Below, piece by piece: positions 17,966 to 25,946 of a stretch of DNA of 64,000 bases. The stretch spans positions 1,054,001 through 1,118,000 of the forward strand of contig NZ_RKRA01000001.1 of NCBI RefSeq assembly GCF_003814705.1, given 5' to 3'. The notes beneath the pieces are model-generated. The model had not been told where the DNA came from, ran no database searches, and saw only the letters and a list, made by a program, of their open reading frames with translations. The number at the start of each line of letters is the position of its first letter. The first letter of the stretch is position 1. The translations under genes and the position numbers were made by a program. The stretch is from Georgenia muralis (GTDB lineage Bacteria > Actinomycetota > Actinomycetes > Actinomycetales > Actinomycetaceae).

Positions 17966-18448
17966 TCAGGACGCGAGGACGTCGTCGAGGATGGCCTCGG
18001 CCTTGTCCTCGCCGGTCTTCTCGGCGAGCGCGAGCTCGGAGACGAGGATCTGGCGGGCCTTGGCCAGCATGCGCTTCTCGCCGGCGGAGAGGCCACGGTC
18101 GGTGTCGCGGCGGGACAGGTCGCGCACGACCTCGGCGACCTTGATGACGTCGCCGGAGGCGATCTTCTCCACGTTCGCCTTGTACCGGCGCGACCAGTTG
18201 GTGGGCTCCTCGGTGTACGGCGCGCGCAGCACGTCGAAGACCTTCTCGAGCCCCTCCTTGCCGACGACGTCCCGCACACCGACGAGGTCGACGTTCTCCG
18301 CCGGCACCTGGATCGTCAGGTCGCCCTGGGCGACCCGGAGGTGGAGGTAGAGCTTCTCCTCCCCGCGGATGATGCGGGTCGAGATCTCCTCGATGAGAGC
18401 GGCGCCATGGTGCGGATAGACAACGGTCTCGCCGACAGCGAAGGTCAT
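17966..18448 (-). CDS. carD: CarD family transcriptional regulator
   Basis: 160 residues, the typical size. The N-terminal Tudor-like RNA-polymerase interaction domain starts [20 protein letters not shown]. The C-terminal DNA-binding helices include the conserved Trp of [15 protein letters not shown] and [20 protein letters not shown]. CarD stabilises RNA-polymerase open complexes at rRNA and housekeeping promoters. ATG 18448 follows agggag by 9 nt. Gene order carD-ispD-ispF matches mycobacteria. Confidence 0.97.
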   Translation of the reverse strand: MTFAVGETVVYPHHGAALIEEISTRIIRGEEKLYLHLRVAQGDLTIQVPAENVDLVGVRDVVGKEGLEKVFDVLRAPYTEEPTNWSRRYKANVEKIASGDVIKVAEVVRDLSRRDTDRGLSAGEKRMLAKARQILVSELALAEKTGEDKAEAILDDVLAS

Positions 18449-18480
18449 TTCGTGGTGCTCCCTAAGTCGTGAGTAAGGCT

Positions 18481-18486
18481 ATTCTA
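18481..18486 (-). promoter_or_regulatory. Candidate -10 box of the carD promoter
   Basis: On the minus strand tagaat lies about 33 nt before the carD ATG, in a short AT-rich patch that stands out from the flanks. No good -35 element is visible at 17-18 bp. The position is plausible but no start site is shown. Confidence 0.4.
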
Positions 18487-18658
18487 ACACGCCGAAATGG
18501 CGAGATTCCGCGGCTCTCGAGGGGACCTGACGGGCGGCTCCCGGCCCGGGCCGCCCCCGGAGGTGACGGATCGTCACGAAGGACTGGCGCTCTCCGGTAA
18601 TCTCGCGGTGGGCGAGCGCCGCGCTCCACCTCGCCCCGCACCCGAAGAAGGAGATCTC

Positions 18659-19132
18659 GTGGCCCGCACCGCCCCTCGCGCCCGCACGGTCGCCGTCGCC
18701 TCCGCCGCCGCGACGCTCACGCTCGCGGGGTGCTCGGTCGCCAACCCCATCACCACCGCCGTCCCCTACGCCCCCAGCGACGGGGTGCGGGTGGAGGTCA
18801 CCGACGGCGTCGTGGTGGAGAACCTCATGATCCTCGCCGAGGGCGAGGGCGAGGAGGGCCTCGTCATCGGCTCGGTGGTCAACCGCTCCCGCGAGGACGT
18901 CGAGGTCACCCTCAGCCTGGGCGAGGGCGGCGGCGAGGTGCCGGTCGAGGTCGCCGCCGGCGAGAGCGTGAGCCTGGGTGAGGCCGGGCTGTCCGTCGCC
19001 TCCCTCGAGGTGCCGCCGGGTGCGGTGCTCCCGTCCTCGGTCTCGACCGACGTCGGCGGCGCGGTCGAGGTTCCGGTGCCGGTCCTGGACGGCACGGTCC
19101 CGCCCTACGACGACGTCCTCGACCAGGGCTGA
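18659..19132 (+). CDS. Putative lipoprotein, LpqE-like by context
   Basis: 157 residues. The signal peptide ends in lipobox TLAGC, with Cys25 as the lipidated residue. The mature part is a small all-beta domain (VRVEVTDGVVVENLMILAEG, GLVIGSVVNRSREDVEVTLS, then alternating strands to PVPVLDGTVPPYDDVL) with no further Cys or His cluster. It diverges from carD, exactly where mycobacteria carry lpqE. That synteny plus the fold pattern suggests an LpqE-like surface lipoprotein; its function is unknown. The GTG at 18659 is set by the strong gaagaaggag ribosome site. Confidence 0.8.
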   Translation: MARTAPRARTVAVASAAATLTLAGCSVANPITTAVPYAPSDGVRVEVTDGVVVENLMILAEGEGEEGLVIGSVVNRSREDVEVTLSLGEGGGEVPVEVAAGESVSLGEAGLSVASLEVPPGAVLPSSVSTDVGGAVEVPVPVLDGTVPPYDDVLDQG

Positions 19133-19162
19133 CCTGGCCGCCGCCCGCTGTCGCGGGTGCCG

Positions 19163-19855
19163 CTAGGCCGGGGCGCTGACGAGCTTGTACCCGAGCCCGC
19201 GGACGGTCTGCAGCATGGCCGGGCGGGAGGGGTCCTCCTCGATCTTGGCCCGTACCCGCTTGACGTGGACGTCGAGCGTCTTGGTGTCGCCGACGTAGTC
19301 CGCGCCCCAGATGCGGTCGATGAGCTGGCCGCGGGTGAGGACCCGGTCGGGGTTGCGCAGGAACAGCTCGAGCAGCTCGAACTCCCGCAGCGGCATGGCG
19401 ACCGGGTCGCCGTCGACCTGGAGCTCGTGGCGGTCCACGTCCATCCGCACGCGGCCGACGGTGAGAACCGCGGGCTCACCGAGGTCGTCGTCGCCGGCGG
19501 TGCGGCGCAGTACCGCGTGGACCCGCGCGAGGAGCTCGCGGTAGGAGTAGGGCTTCGTCACGTAGTCGTCGGCGCCGAGCTCGAGGCCGACCACCTTGTC
19601 GATCTCGCTGTCCTTGGCCGTGAGCATGATGACCGGGACGTTGCCGTGCTGGCGCAGCTGCCGGCACACCTCCGTCCCCGACATCCCGGGGAGCATGAGG
19701 TCGAGCAGCACGAGGTCGATCCCGCCGCGCTCGTACGCCGCCACGGCCTCGAGCCCGTCGGCCACCGGGACGACCTCGAACCCGTCGCGCTCCAGCTTGT
19801 AGGTCAGCGGCTCGCGGTAGGACTGCTCGTCCTCCACCAGCAGGATCGTCGTCAT
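19163..19855 (-). CDS. regX3: Two-component response regulator RegX3 (OmpR/PhoB class)
   Basis: 230 residues. The receiver domain (1-120) has the acidic pair in VEDE, phosphoacceptor Asp52 in LLDLMLPGMSG, and Lys in VTKPYSY. The winged-helix domain (about 135-225) has REFELLELFLRNPDRVLTR and TLDVHVKRVRAKIE with RGLGYKL. With SenX3 it controls phosphate-starvation genes. The start overlaps the senX3 stop by four bases (ATGA), so the two are coupled. The divergent phoU and the PHO-box-like repeats support the phosphate role. Confidence 0.95.
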   Translation of the reverse strand: MTTILLVEDEQSYREPLTYKLERDGFEVVPVADGLEAVAAYERGGIDLVLLDLMLPGMSGTEVCRQLRQHGNVPVIMLTAKDSEIDKVVGLELGADDYVTKPYSYRELLARVHAVLRRTAGDDDLGEPAVLTVGRVRMDVDRHELQVDGDPVAMPLREFELLELFLRNPDRVLTRGQLIDRIWGADYVGDTKTLDVHVKRVRAKIEEDPSRPAMLQTVRGLGYKLVSAPA

Positions 19856-21159
19856 CGGCGTGCTTCCTTCCTGCCGCGCCGCCGCGCGGCGCGTGTCTCG
19901 TCGTCGGCGTCGCCGACCTCGTCGCGCGAGGTGGTGCCCGGCCCGGCCGGGCCGGTGCCGCGGGCCGGGACGGCGGCGTCGTCACGGTCGTCGGCGTCCT
20001 CGGTCCCGCCGGCCTCATCCGGGCTCTCGCCGGGCTCGATCGCCTCGGGCAGGACGAGGGTGAAGGTCGAGCCGCGGCCCTCGGCGGACCACAGCTCGAC
20101 CCGGCCGCCGTGGTCGCTGGCGATGTGCTTGACGATGCTCAGTCCCAGCCCGGAGCCGCCCGTCTCGCGCGAGCGCGCCTCGTCGAGGCGGTAGAACCGC
20201 TCGAACACCCGCTCGCGCTGGTCCACGGGGATGCCCGTGCCCTGGTCGACGACGGCGATGCGCACCAGGGCGTCGTGCCGGGACACCCCCACCGACACCC
20301 GGGACTGCGCCGGGGAGTACCGGATGGCGTTGTCGAGGAGGTTGCGCACCGCGGTGGTGAGCAGGGACGCGTCGCCGTAGACCTTCAGCCCGGTTGTCCC
20401 GCCGACGACGACGGACACGCGGCGGTCCCGTGCGGCGACGCGGACCCGGTCCACCGCCTCCGTGACGACGTCGTCGACGTGGACGAGCTCCGGCTCGACG
20501 AGCGCGTCCGGCTCCTGGAGCCGGGAGAGCTCGATGATCTCCTGGACGAGGGCCGCCAGGCGACGGGACTCCTTGCCCATCTGGCCGGCGAAGTGGCGCA
20601 CGGTGCCGGGGTCGTCCGCGCTGTCCGCGACGGTCTCGGCGAGCAGCGAGATGGCACCGACGGGGGTCTTGAGCTCGTGGGAGACGTTGGCGACGAAGTC
20701 ACGACGCATCTCCTCGACGCGGCGGGCGGCGGTGCGGTCCTCGACCAGCACGAGCACCCGGCCGGCCTTGAGGGGGGCGACGCGCACCTGCATCCGCAAC
20801 GTGCCGGCACCCTCGACGGTGCTGCGCGGCAGGGTCAGCTCGGTGTCGCGGATCTGCCCGTCCCGGCGCAGGCCCTCGACGAGCGCCCTCAGCTCGGCGG
20901 GGACGAGGGCGTCGTTGCGTACCAGGCCGAAGCTGTAGGCGGCCGGCGAGGCCCGCAGCACCTCGTCGTCGGGCTCGAGGACGATGACGCTCTGGGGCAG
21001 CACGCTCAGCACCGAGACGACGTCGTCGTCGACGGTCCCGTCGTCGGAACGCCCGGGACCGCGCTGCTCGCGCTCGCTCAGGCGGAACGCGAGAACCCCC
21101 ACGGCGCCGACGAGCACCCCCAGGAGGGCCACCCCCACGAGCTGCCAGATCTGGTCCAC
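19852..21159 (-). CDS. senX3: Sensor histidine kinase SenX3
   Basis: 435 residues. One membrane segment (about 7-26) is followed by a PAS-like region (about 50-140) and HisKA with phosphoacceptor His161 in FVANVSHELKTPVGAIS. HATPase_c carries N box NLLDNAIRYS, DQGTGIP and GGSGLGLSIVKH. A long acidic/basic disordered tail of about 60 residues follows. It phosphorylates RegX3 when phosphate is low. GTG 21159 is chosen since the membrane segment starts within seven codons; no clear ribosome site supports it. Mycobacterial SenX3 is described with two membrane segments, whereas only one is evident here. Confidence 0.93.
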   Translation of the reverse strand: MDQIWQLVGVALLGVLVGAVGVLAFRLSEREQRGPGRSDDGTVDDDVVSVLSVLPQSVIVLEPDDEVLRASPAAYSFGLVRNDALVPAELRALVEGLRRDGQIRDTELTLPRSTVEGAGTLRMQVRVAPLKAGRVLVLVEDRTAARRVEEMRRDFVANVSHELKTPVGAISLLAETVADSADDPGTVRHFAGQMGKESRRLAALVQEIIELSRLQEPDALVEPELVHVDDVVTEAVDRVRVAARDRRVSVVVGGTTGLKVYGDASLLTTAVRNLLDNAIRYSPAQSRVSVGVSRHDALVRIAVVDQGTGIPVDQRERVFERFYRLDEARSRETGGSGLGLSIVKHIASDHGGRVELWSAEGRGSTFTLVLPEAIEPGESPDEAGGTEDADDRDDAAVPARGTGPAGPGTTSRDEVGDADDETRAARRRGRKEARR

Positions 21160-21186
21160 GCCGTGAGCGTACGGCCCGCCGGACGT

Positions 21187-21252
21187 CTTCACCGAGACCG
21201 CCCCGGCAGGCCGCCGGCCGTTCACCCGCGCGCCACCGGGTGTACACCCAGG
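21187..21252. promoter_or_regulatory. Candidate PHO box (11-bp phased repeats) between senX3 and phoU
   Basis: GTTCACC at 21220-21226, CGCCACC at 21231-21237 and GTACACC at 21242-21248 are spaced exactly 11 bp apart. CTTCACC at 21187-21193 lies 33 bp before the first, in the same phase. Actinobacterial PhoP/RegX3 boxes are direct repeats of 11-bp units starting GTTCACC, so this divergent promoter region is a likely RegX3 target. Confidence 0.65.
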
Positions 21253-21334
21253 ATGGCTTGACTACGGTAGGAAGCAGAGCAACGGCACGAACCGGTCACG
21301 AGCCGACGGCTGGACCGCACACCTGGAGGAAGCC

Positions 21335-22021
21335 ATGCGCGAGATGTTCACCCACGAGCTGGAGGCCTTGCGCGACGACCTGGTCAAGATGGCGAACCAC
21401 GTCGCCGTCGCGATCGAGAAGGCGACGTCCGCCCTCGACAACGCCGACCTCCTCGTCGCCGAGGAGGTCATCGACGCCGACCGCCGGATCGACGGCATGG
21501 AGCGCGCCCTGGACGACCAGGGCATCTCGGTCCTCGCCCGCCAGCAGCCGGTCGCCACCGACCTGCGCGTGGTCGTCTCGGGGCTGCGCCTGTCCGCCAC
21601 GATCGAGCGGATGGGCGACCTCGCCCGCCACGTCGCCTACGTCGCCCGGGGCCGCTACCCGCAGACGGCGCTCGACGGCCCCATGCGCGACCTGGTCTCG
21701 GAGATGGGCTCCCAGGCGGTCAAGGTGGCCCAGCGGGTGACCCAGCTGCTGGAGAACCGGGACCTCGACCTCGCCGCCGAGATCGAGCGGGAGGACGACG
21801 TCCTCGACGAGCTGCACCGCCGCTCGTTCGAGATCGTCCTGGACGAGTCGGTGCCCATGACCCGCCAGCAGGTGGTCGACGCCGTCCTGCTCGGTCGTTA
21901 CCTCGAGCGGTTCGGCGACCACGCCGTCTCGGTCGCGCGGCGGGTGTCCTATCTCGTCACCGGTGACACCGTGTTCGAGACCGACCACAAGGACGGCGAG
22001 ACGGACGCCCACCGCGACTGA
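21335..22021 (+). CDS. phoU: Phosphate signalling regulator PhoU
   Basis: 228 residues, two PhoU three-helix repeats. Conserved metal-site stretches are ALDNADLLVAEEVIDADRRI with LRVVVSGLRLSATIERMGDL in repeat 1, and LLGRYLERFGDHAVSVARRV in repeat 2. PhoU couples phosphate uptake to SenX3-type kinases and keeps the system off when phosphate is sufficient. ATG 21335 follows aggaag by 6 nt. It diverges from senX3 across the PHO-box-like element. No pst genes are in the window. Confidence 0.96.
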   Translation: MREMFTHELEALRDDLVKMANHVAVAIEKATSALDNADLLVAEEVIDADRRIDGMERALDDQGISVLARQQPVATDLRVVVSGLRLSATIERMGDLARHVAYVARGRYPQTALDGPMRDLVSEMGSQAVKVAQRVTQLLENRDLDLAAEIEREDDVLDELHRRSFEIVLDESVPMTRQQVVDAVLLGRYLERFGDHAVSVARRVSYLVTGDTVFETDHKDGETDAHRD

Positions 22022-22100
22022 CCGGAGCCGGCACCGGCACCGTCAGGAAGGCGCCCTGGCACGCCGGTCAGGATCGCCGCCCACCAGGTCGGAGCACGCG

Positions 22101-22132
22101 AGAGCCCCCGCACCACCAGGTGCGGGGGCTCT
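22101..22132. terminator. Bidirectional terminator between phoU and gpmA
   Basis: A perfect 14-bp stem (agagcccccgcacc at 22101-22114 with its complement at 22119-22132) and 4-nt loop, between the convergent ends of phoU and gpmA. Confidence 0.85.
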
Positions 22133-22158
22133 GCCGTGTCAGGGGCGCGCCGGTCGGC

Positions 22159-22896
22159 TCACTTGCCCTGGTTGGCGACGGCCTTGATGGCCTCGGCGGC
22201 GGCGTCGGGGTCCAGGTAGGTCCCGCCCTTGGTGACGGGGGTGAGGTTCTCGTCCAGCTCGTAGACCAGCGGGATGCCGGTCGGGACGTTGAGCCCGGCG
22301 ATCGTCTCGTCGTCGATGCCGTCGAGGTGCTTGATGATCGCGCGCAGCGAGTTGCCGTGCGCCGCGACGAGAACGGTCTTCCCGGCCTTGAGGTCGGGCA
22401 CGATCTCGGCGTCCCAGTACGGCAGCGCCCGCTCGAGGACGTCCTTGAGGCACTCGCTGCGCGGGATGGGCTCGCCGGCGTAGCGGGGCTCGGCGTCCTG
22501 GGAGTACTGCGACCCGAGCTCGATCTCCGGCGGCGGGACGTCGTAGGAGCGGCGCCAGAGCATGAACTGCTCCTCGCCGTACTCCTCGCGGATCTCCTTC
22601 TTGTTCTTGCCCTGCAGGGCGCCGTAGTGACGCTCGTTGAGGCGCCAGTCGCGCTTGACGGGGATCCAGTGCAGGTCGGCGACGTCGAGGGCGTAGTAGG
22701 CCGTCGAGATCGCGCGGCGCAGCAGCGACGTGTGGAGGATGTCCGGGGACACCCCCGCCTCCTTGAGGAGCTCGCCGCCACGCTTGGCCTCGGCGACGCC
22801 CTTCTCGGACAGCGGCACGTCCACCCAGCCGGTGAACAGGTTCTTGGCGTTCCACTCGCTCTCGCCGTGGCGGAGCAGTACCAGGGTGTAGGTCAT
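22159..22896 (-). CDS. gpmA: 2,3-bisphosphoglycerate-dependent phosphoglycerate mutase
   Basis: 245 residues. It interconverts 3- and 2-phosphoglycerate in glycolysis. The phosphohistidine is His10 in [49 protein letters not shown] and the second catalytic His in [11 protein letters not shown] are all present. ATG 22896 is chosen because ggaaga lies 9 nt upstream; the ATG three codons earlier has no room for a ribosome site. Linkage of gpm with senX3-regX3 is conserved in mycobacteria and seen here within 1 kb. Confidence 0.97.
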   Translation of the reverse strand: MTYTLVLLRHGESEWNAKNLFTGWVDVPLSEKGVAEAKRGGELLKEAGVSPDILHTSLLRRAISTAYYALDVADLHWIPVKRDWRLNERHYGALQGKNKKEIREEYGEEQFMLWRRSYDVPPPEIELGSQYSQDAEPRYAGEPIPRSECLKDVLERALPYWDAEIVPDLKAGKTVLVAAHGNSLRAIIKHLDGIDDETIAGLNVPTGIPLVYELDENLTPVTKGGTYLDPDAAAEAIKAVANQGK

Positions 22897-22984
22897 GGCG
22901 GCCATTCTTCCATCCCCGACCACGGGCGGCCCGGGGACCCAGGTCACGAGGTGAGGGACCTCACTCACCGGCCTCTCACGCAGA

Positions 22985-23014
22985 CCGGCCGGCCCCCGTG
23001 AGGGAGCCGGCCGG
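22985..23014 (-). terminator. Probable terminator after lsr2
   Basis: A 9-bp GC stem (ccggccggc at 22985-22993 with its complement at 23006-23014) and 12-nt loop, 39 bp beyond the lsr2 stop. There is no T run. Confidence 0.5.
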
Positions 23015-23052
23015 GTACAGGCGTCCGGAGGACGTCCTGCGTCGGGGAGACC

Positions 23053-23397
23053 TCAGTTGGTCGCCTTCTCGTAGGCCTCGCGGATCTCGGCCGAGATCCG
23101 GCCACGCTCGGAGACCTCGTACCCGTTGTCACGGGCCCAGTCGCGGATCTTCCCCGCGTCGGAGCCGGACGAGGCGCGGCCCGCGCCGGCCTGCGCCCCG
23201 CGCTTGGCGGGCGCCTTGCGGCCGCCGGCGCGGCGGGCGTGCCCGATCCACTCGGCGAAGGACTCACGAAGGGCGTTCGCGTGCTCGTCGGTGAGGTCGA
23301 TCTCGTACGAGACGCCGTCGAGCGCGAACGTCACCGTCTCGCTCGCCGACGAACCGTCGATGTCGTCGACCAGAGTCACCTGAACCTTTTGCGCCAT
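23053..23397 (-). CDS. lsr2: Nucleoid-associated protein Lsr2
   Basis: 114 residues. The N-terminal dimerisation domain (MAQKVQVTLVDDIDG, then TVTFALDGVSYEIDLTDEHA) is joined by a basic linker (about 57-75) to the C-terminal DNA-binding domain. That domain has IRDWARDNGYEVSERGRIS with the RGR minor-groove loop. Lsr2 is the actinobacterial H-NS analogue that silences AT-rich, often foreign DNA. The promoter region upstream (23398-23540) is itself noticeably less GC-rich than the surroundings. The gene is monocistronic. Confidence 0.97.
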   Translation of the reverse strand: MAQKVQVTLVDDIDGSSASETVTFALDGVSYEIDLTDEHANALRESFAEWIGHARRAGGRKAPAKRGAQAGAGRASSGSDAGKIRDWARDNGYEVSERGRISAEIREAYEKATN

Positions 23398-23539
23398 GTT
23401 TCTCGATTCTTTCTCTCGTCATTCCGGTGTGAGCCGGAGTGAGTACCCCCTGCGGTGGAACGGGACCGGTCCACCCACCGAGAACACTAATTGGCGGCAA
23501 CGTCATTGTCACGCCAATCACGGAGAAGTTGTGGAGAAG

Positions 23540-23695
23540 CTATCCGTCCCTTCCGTCGGGACGCTTCGCCGCCTCGCGGTCCATCCGTTCCAGCGCCGCG
23601 CGCTCATTCCGGTCGGCGTTGACCATGGCGCGAATGACGACGAAGAAGAGAAATCCGGTGCCCACGGACGGGATGAGCGCGATGAGGTAGTCCAC
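23540..23695 (-). CDS. 51-residue single-span membrane protein
   Basis: This short reading frame, GTG 23695 to TAG 23540, encodes VDYLIALIPSVGTGFLFF followed by a short hydrophobic end and then a charged helix (NADRNERAALERMDREAAK). One membrane span (about 3-21) with a cytoplasmic charged tail is clear. Third positions are GC-biased except near the span. I recall similar short proteins in actinobacterial genomes but no known function. The ribosome site is weak, so the start is not certain. Just downstream lies the lsr2 promoter region. Confidence 0.6.
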   Translation of the reverse strand: MDYLIALIPSVGTGFLFFVVIRAMVNADRNERAALERMDREAAKRPDGRDG

Positions 23696-24096
23696 ACCTG
23701 GAGTCTACGTGCCACCTCTGTCCACGTCGGGGCGACGGCTGCCCGGCCAGGCACGACGTGCGCCGGTCCCGGCCCGCGACAGGCACCGATCCGGGCGGGG
23801 AGGCGTCGGAGCCGCAGCGACGGGCACGTGGCCCGCCGTCACGAGGTGCCGGGCTCACCGCGCTCACGCACGGACCGAATACACCGTCAGCCGGCGTAGA
23901 TATCAGAACTGGCCCGTCCACAAAATGACGTGATGCAGTCCTCAGAATGGGCGCAAGAACTGCCCCGACCTGAGGGGGCGACGCCGGTGGCACGCCCGAC
24001 GAAATTCCCGAAGCTCCCCACGGAAAATGCCTCCGGTGCCCGGCCAGACGCACTGCACGCACGGGACGAACCGCTTCGGCGACGCCCCGGAAATGG
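23696..24096. other. Non-coding stretch before tRNA-Thr(CGT) terminator
   Basis: About 400 bp with no gene I can support on either strand. The part from 23880 to 24030 is less GC-rich than the window average (for example gtagatatcagaact, cacaaaatgacg) and could hold promoters. Short frames here lack ribosome sites and codon bias. I see no attachment-site-like repeat of the tRNA end. Confidence 0.5.
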
Positions 24097-24129
24097 GTCA
24101 GGCCCACCCCGCACCGGGGTGGGCCTGAC
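24097..24129 (-). terminator. Terminator of tRNA-Thr(CGT)
   Basis: Perfect 15-bp stem (24097-24111 with 24115-24129) closed by the 3-nt loop cac. It lies 4 bp beyond the 3' end of the tRNA and is followed on the minus strand by ccattt. Confidence 0.8.
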
Positions 24130-24133
24130 CATC

Positions 24134-24209
24134 TGGAGCCGCCTGTGGGAATCGAACCCACGACCTATTCATTACGAGTGAATCGCTCTGCCGACTGAGC
24201 TAAGGCGGC
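24134..24209 (-). tRNA. tRNA-Thr (anticodon CGT)
   Basis: 76 nt with CCA encoded. Acceptor GCCGCCT/AGGCGGC, the D arm GCTC...GAGC, anticodon stem GATTCA/TGAATA-like around loop CTCGTAA (anticodon CGT), and T arm GTGGG-TTCGATT-CCCAC are all intact. Confidence 0.97.
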
Positions 24210-24275
24210 GTGCTCGCCCGGGAGCTCCCGGGCGCGGCCCGACCACTCTACCGGCAGGTCCGGGGCGGCGACAAA

Positions 24276-24301
24276 ACGGCCCCGCGGCCCACCGGGGCCG
24301 T
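24276..24301 (-). terminator. Terminator of the S33-type hydrolase gene
   Basis: A 9-bp stem (acggccccg at 24276-24284 with its complement at 24293-24301), followed on the minus strand by ttttgt, placed 2 bp after the stop of the upstream gene. One of the few hairpins in the window with a T run. Confidence 0.8.
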
Positions 24302-24303
24302 CC

Positions 24304-25866
24304 TCAGCAGGTCGTGCCCTCCTCGGGCACCACGCCCTCGAGGAGGAAACCGTCGACCGCGGCGTTGACGCAGTCGTTGGAGCGGCCGTACGCGGTGTGC
24401 CCGCCGCCGTCGTAGGTGAGGAGGACGCCGCTCTCGAGCTGGTCGGCGAGCGCGACGCTCCACTCGTAGGGGGTGGCCGGGTCGCCGGTGGTGCCGACCA
24501 CCATGATCGGCGGCGCGCCCGCCGCGGTGACCGGCTCCCGCTCCGCCCGGTCCTGCGCGGGCCAGGCGTCGCACAGCACGGCGCCGTAGCCCATGATCGG
24601 CCCGAACGTCGGGGCGGCGGCCTCGAGCTCGTCCGCCTCGGCCTTCCACCGGGCGAGGTCACCCTCGACCGGGTAGTCGAGACAGTTGACGGCCCAGTTC
24701 GCCTCGGTGGTGTTGACCGGGTAGGAGCCGTCGGCCTCGCGACCGGCCAGGAGGTCGGCGAGGAAGAGCAGCTGGGAGCCGTCCCCCTCGTTGATGGCCT
24801 GGTCGAGGGCGGCGGTGAGGGCGAACCACGTGGAGTCGTCGTACAGCGGGGCGATGATGCCGGAGAAGGCGAGCGAGGCCGTGAGCTCACGACCGTCCGC
24901 CGTCGGCAGGGGCGTGTCGCCCGTCAGCTCGAGGAGGGTGCGGACCTGGCCGACGGCGTCGTCGACGCTGCCGGAGAGCGGGCAGTCGGGCCCCGCCAGG
25001 CAGTCCTCGGCGTAGGCGCGCAGGGAGCTCTCGAAACCGACCGCCTGCGCGAGCGTGGTCTCGTGCGCGGAGAGGCTGGGATCCATGGCCCCGTCGAGCA
25101 CGAGCCGGCCGACCCGCTCGGGGAACAGCTCGGCGTAGGTCGCCCCGAGGTAGGTTCCGTAGGAGAAGCCGAGGTAGTCCAGCTCGTCCTCGCCCAGCAC
25201 GTGGCGCAGGACGTCGAGGTCCCGGGCCGCCGAGACGGTGTCGACGTTGGCCACGAGGTCGCCGGAGGTCGAGGCGCACCCGTCGGCGATGAGCTGCGCG
25301 TCGGCCTGGTAGGCCCGCAGGCCCTCGTCCGTCTCGAGGTCGTACTCCGCCGCCCGGAGGCGGTCGAGCTCGGCGTCCGAGACGCAGTCCACCGGGGTCG
25401 AGTCACCCACGCCACGGGGGTCGAGGCCGACGACGTCGTACGCGTCGCGCAGCTCGGCGGTGAAGTAGCTGGGGGCGGCCTCCGCGAGCTCGATCCCGGA
25501 GGAGCCCGGCCCGCCGGGGTTGATGACCAGCGACCCCTGCTTCTCCCCCGACGCGAGCAGCCGCTTGGCGGCCAGGGTGATGCTCTCCCCACCGGGGTCG
25601 TCGTAGTCCAGCGGCACCGTGATCTCGGCGCACTCGAAGGTCTCCCCGCACGAGGCCCAGGCGACCTCCTGGCCGTAGTACTCGGCCAGCGCCTCGGGGA
25701 CGTCGTCCGCCTCGCCGCCGGCGGTCGGCGATGCCGACGGCGCTTCGGAGGACGGCGCCGATGGCGTCGTCGGTGCGGCCGCGGGCTCGTCGCCGGAGAC
25801 CGAGGTGCACGAGGTCAGGACGAGGGCGGCGGCGACGAGAGCCGGGGCGGGGCGGGGGCGGCGCAC
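24304..25866 (-). CDS. Secreted alpha/beta-hydrolase lipoprotein (S33/tripeptidyl aminopeptidase-like)
   Basis: 520 residues. A lipoprotein signal with lipobox VLTSC (Cys20) is followed by a Pro/Ser/Ala linker, then an alpha/beta-hydrolase. It has the oxyanion stretch INPGGPGSSG, PRGVGDSTPVDC, nucleophile Ser235 in LGFSYGTYLGATY, acid Asp in VVGTTGDPATPYEW and His in YDGGGHTAYGRSNDCVN. The C-terminal TAP-like part, with paired cysteines, fits Streptomyces SLP-type or tripeptidyl aminopeptidases. Release of N-terminal tripeptides is the family activity; the substrate here is unproven. ATG 25866 gives the signal peptide directly. Confidence 0.92.
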   Translation of the reverse strand: MRRPRPAPALVAAALVLTSCTSVSGDEPAAAPTTPSAPSSEAPSASPTAGGEADDVPEALAEYYGQEVAWASCGETFECAEITVPLDYDDPGGESITLAAKRLLASGEKQGSLVINPGGPGSSGIELAEAAPSYFTAELRDAYDVVGLDPRGVGDSTPVDCVSDAELDRLRAAEYDLETDEGLRAYQADAQLIADGCASTSGDLVANVDTVSAARDLDVLRHVLGEDELDYLGFSYGTYLGATYAELFPERVGRLVLDGAMDPSLSAHETTLAQAVGFESSLRAYAEDCLAGPDCPLSGSVDDAVGQVRTLLELTGDTPLPTADGRELTASLAFSGIIAPLYDDSTWFALTAALDQAINEGDGSQLLFLADLLAGREADGSYPVNTTEANWAVNCLDYPVEGDLARWKAEADELEAAAPTFGPIMGYGAVLCDAWPAQDRAEREPVTAAGAPPIMVVGTTGDPATPYEWSVALADQLESGVLLTYDGGGHTAYGRSNDCVNAAVDGFLLEGVVPEEGTTC

Positions 25867-25946
25867 CCCGTCACGCTACCTTCCCGCCGGTGCCGCCCGC
25901 ACCCGGCCGCCCGGGTCTGTGGGCGAGACCACCGCAGGGTGGGACG

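Noticed and set aside
23887-24132. Open frame of 81 codons before tRNA-Thr(CGT)
   Set aside because: It runs through the tRNA terminator hairpin, has no ribosome site and no recognisable domain.
2921-24209. Integrated element bounded by the two tRNA-Thr genes
   Set aside because: The DNA between them is housekeeping genes in conserved order; no integrase and no att duplication are seen.
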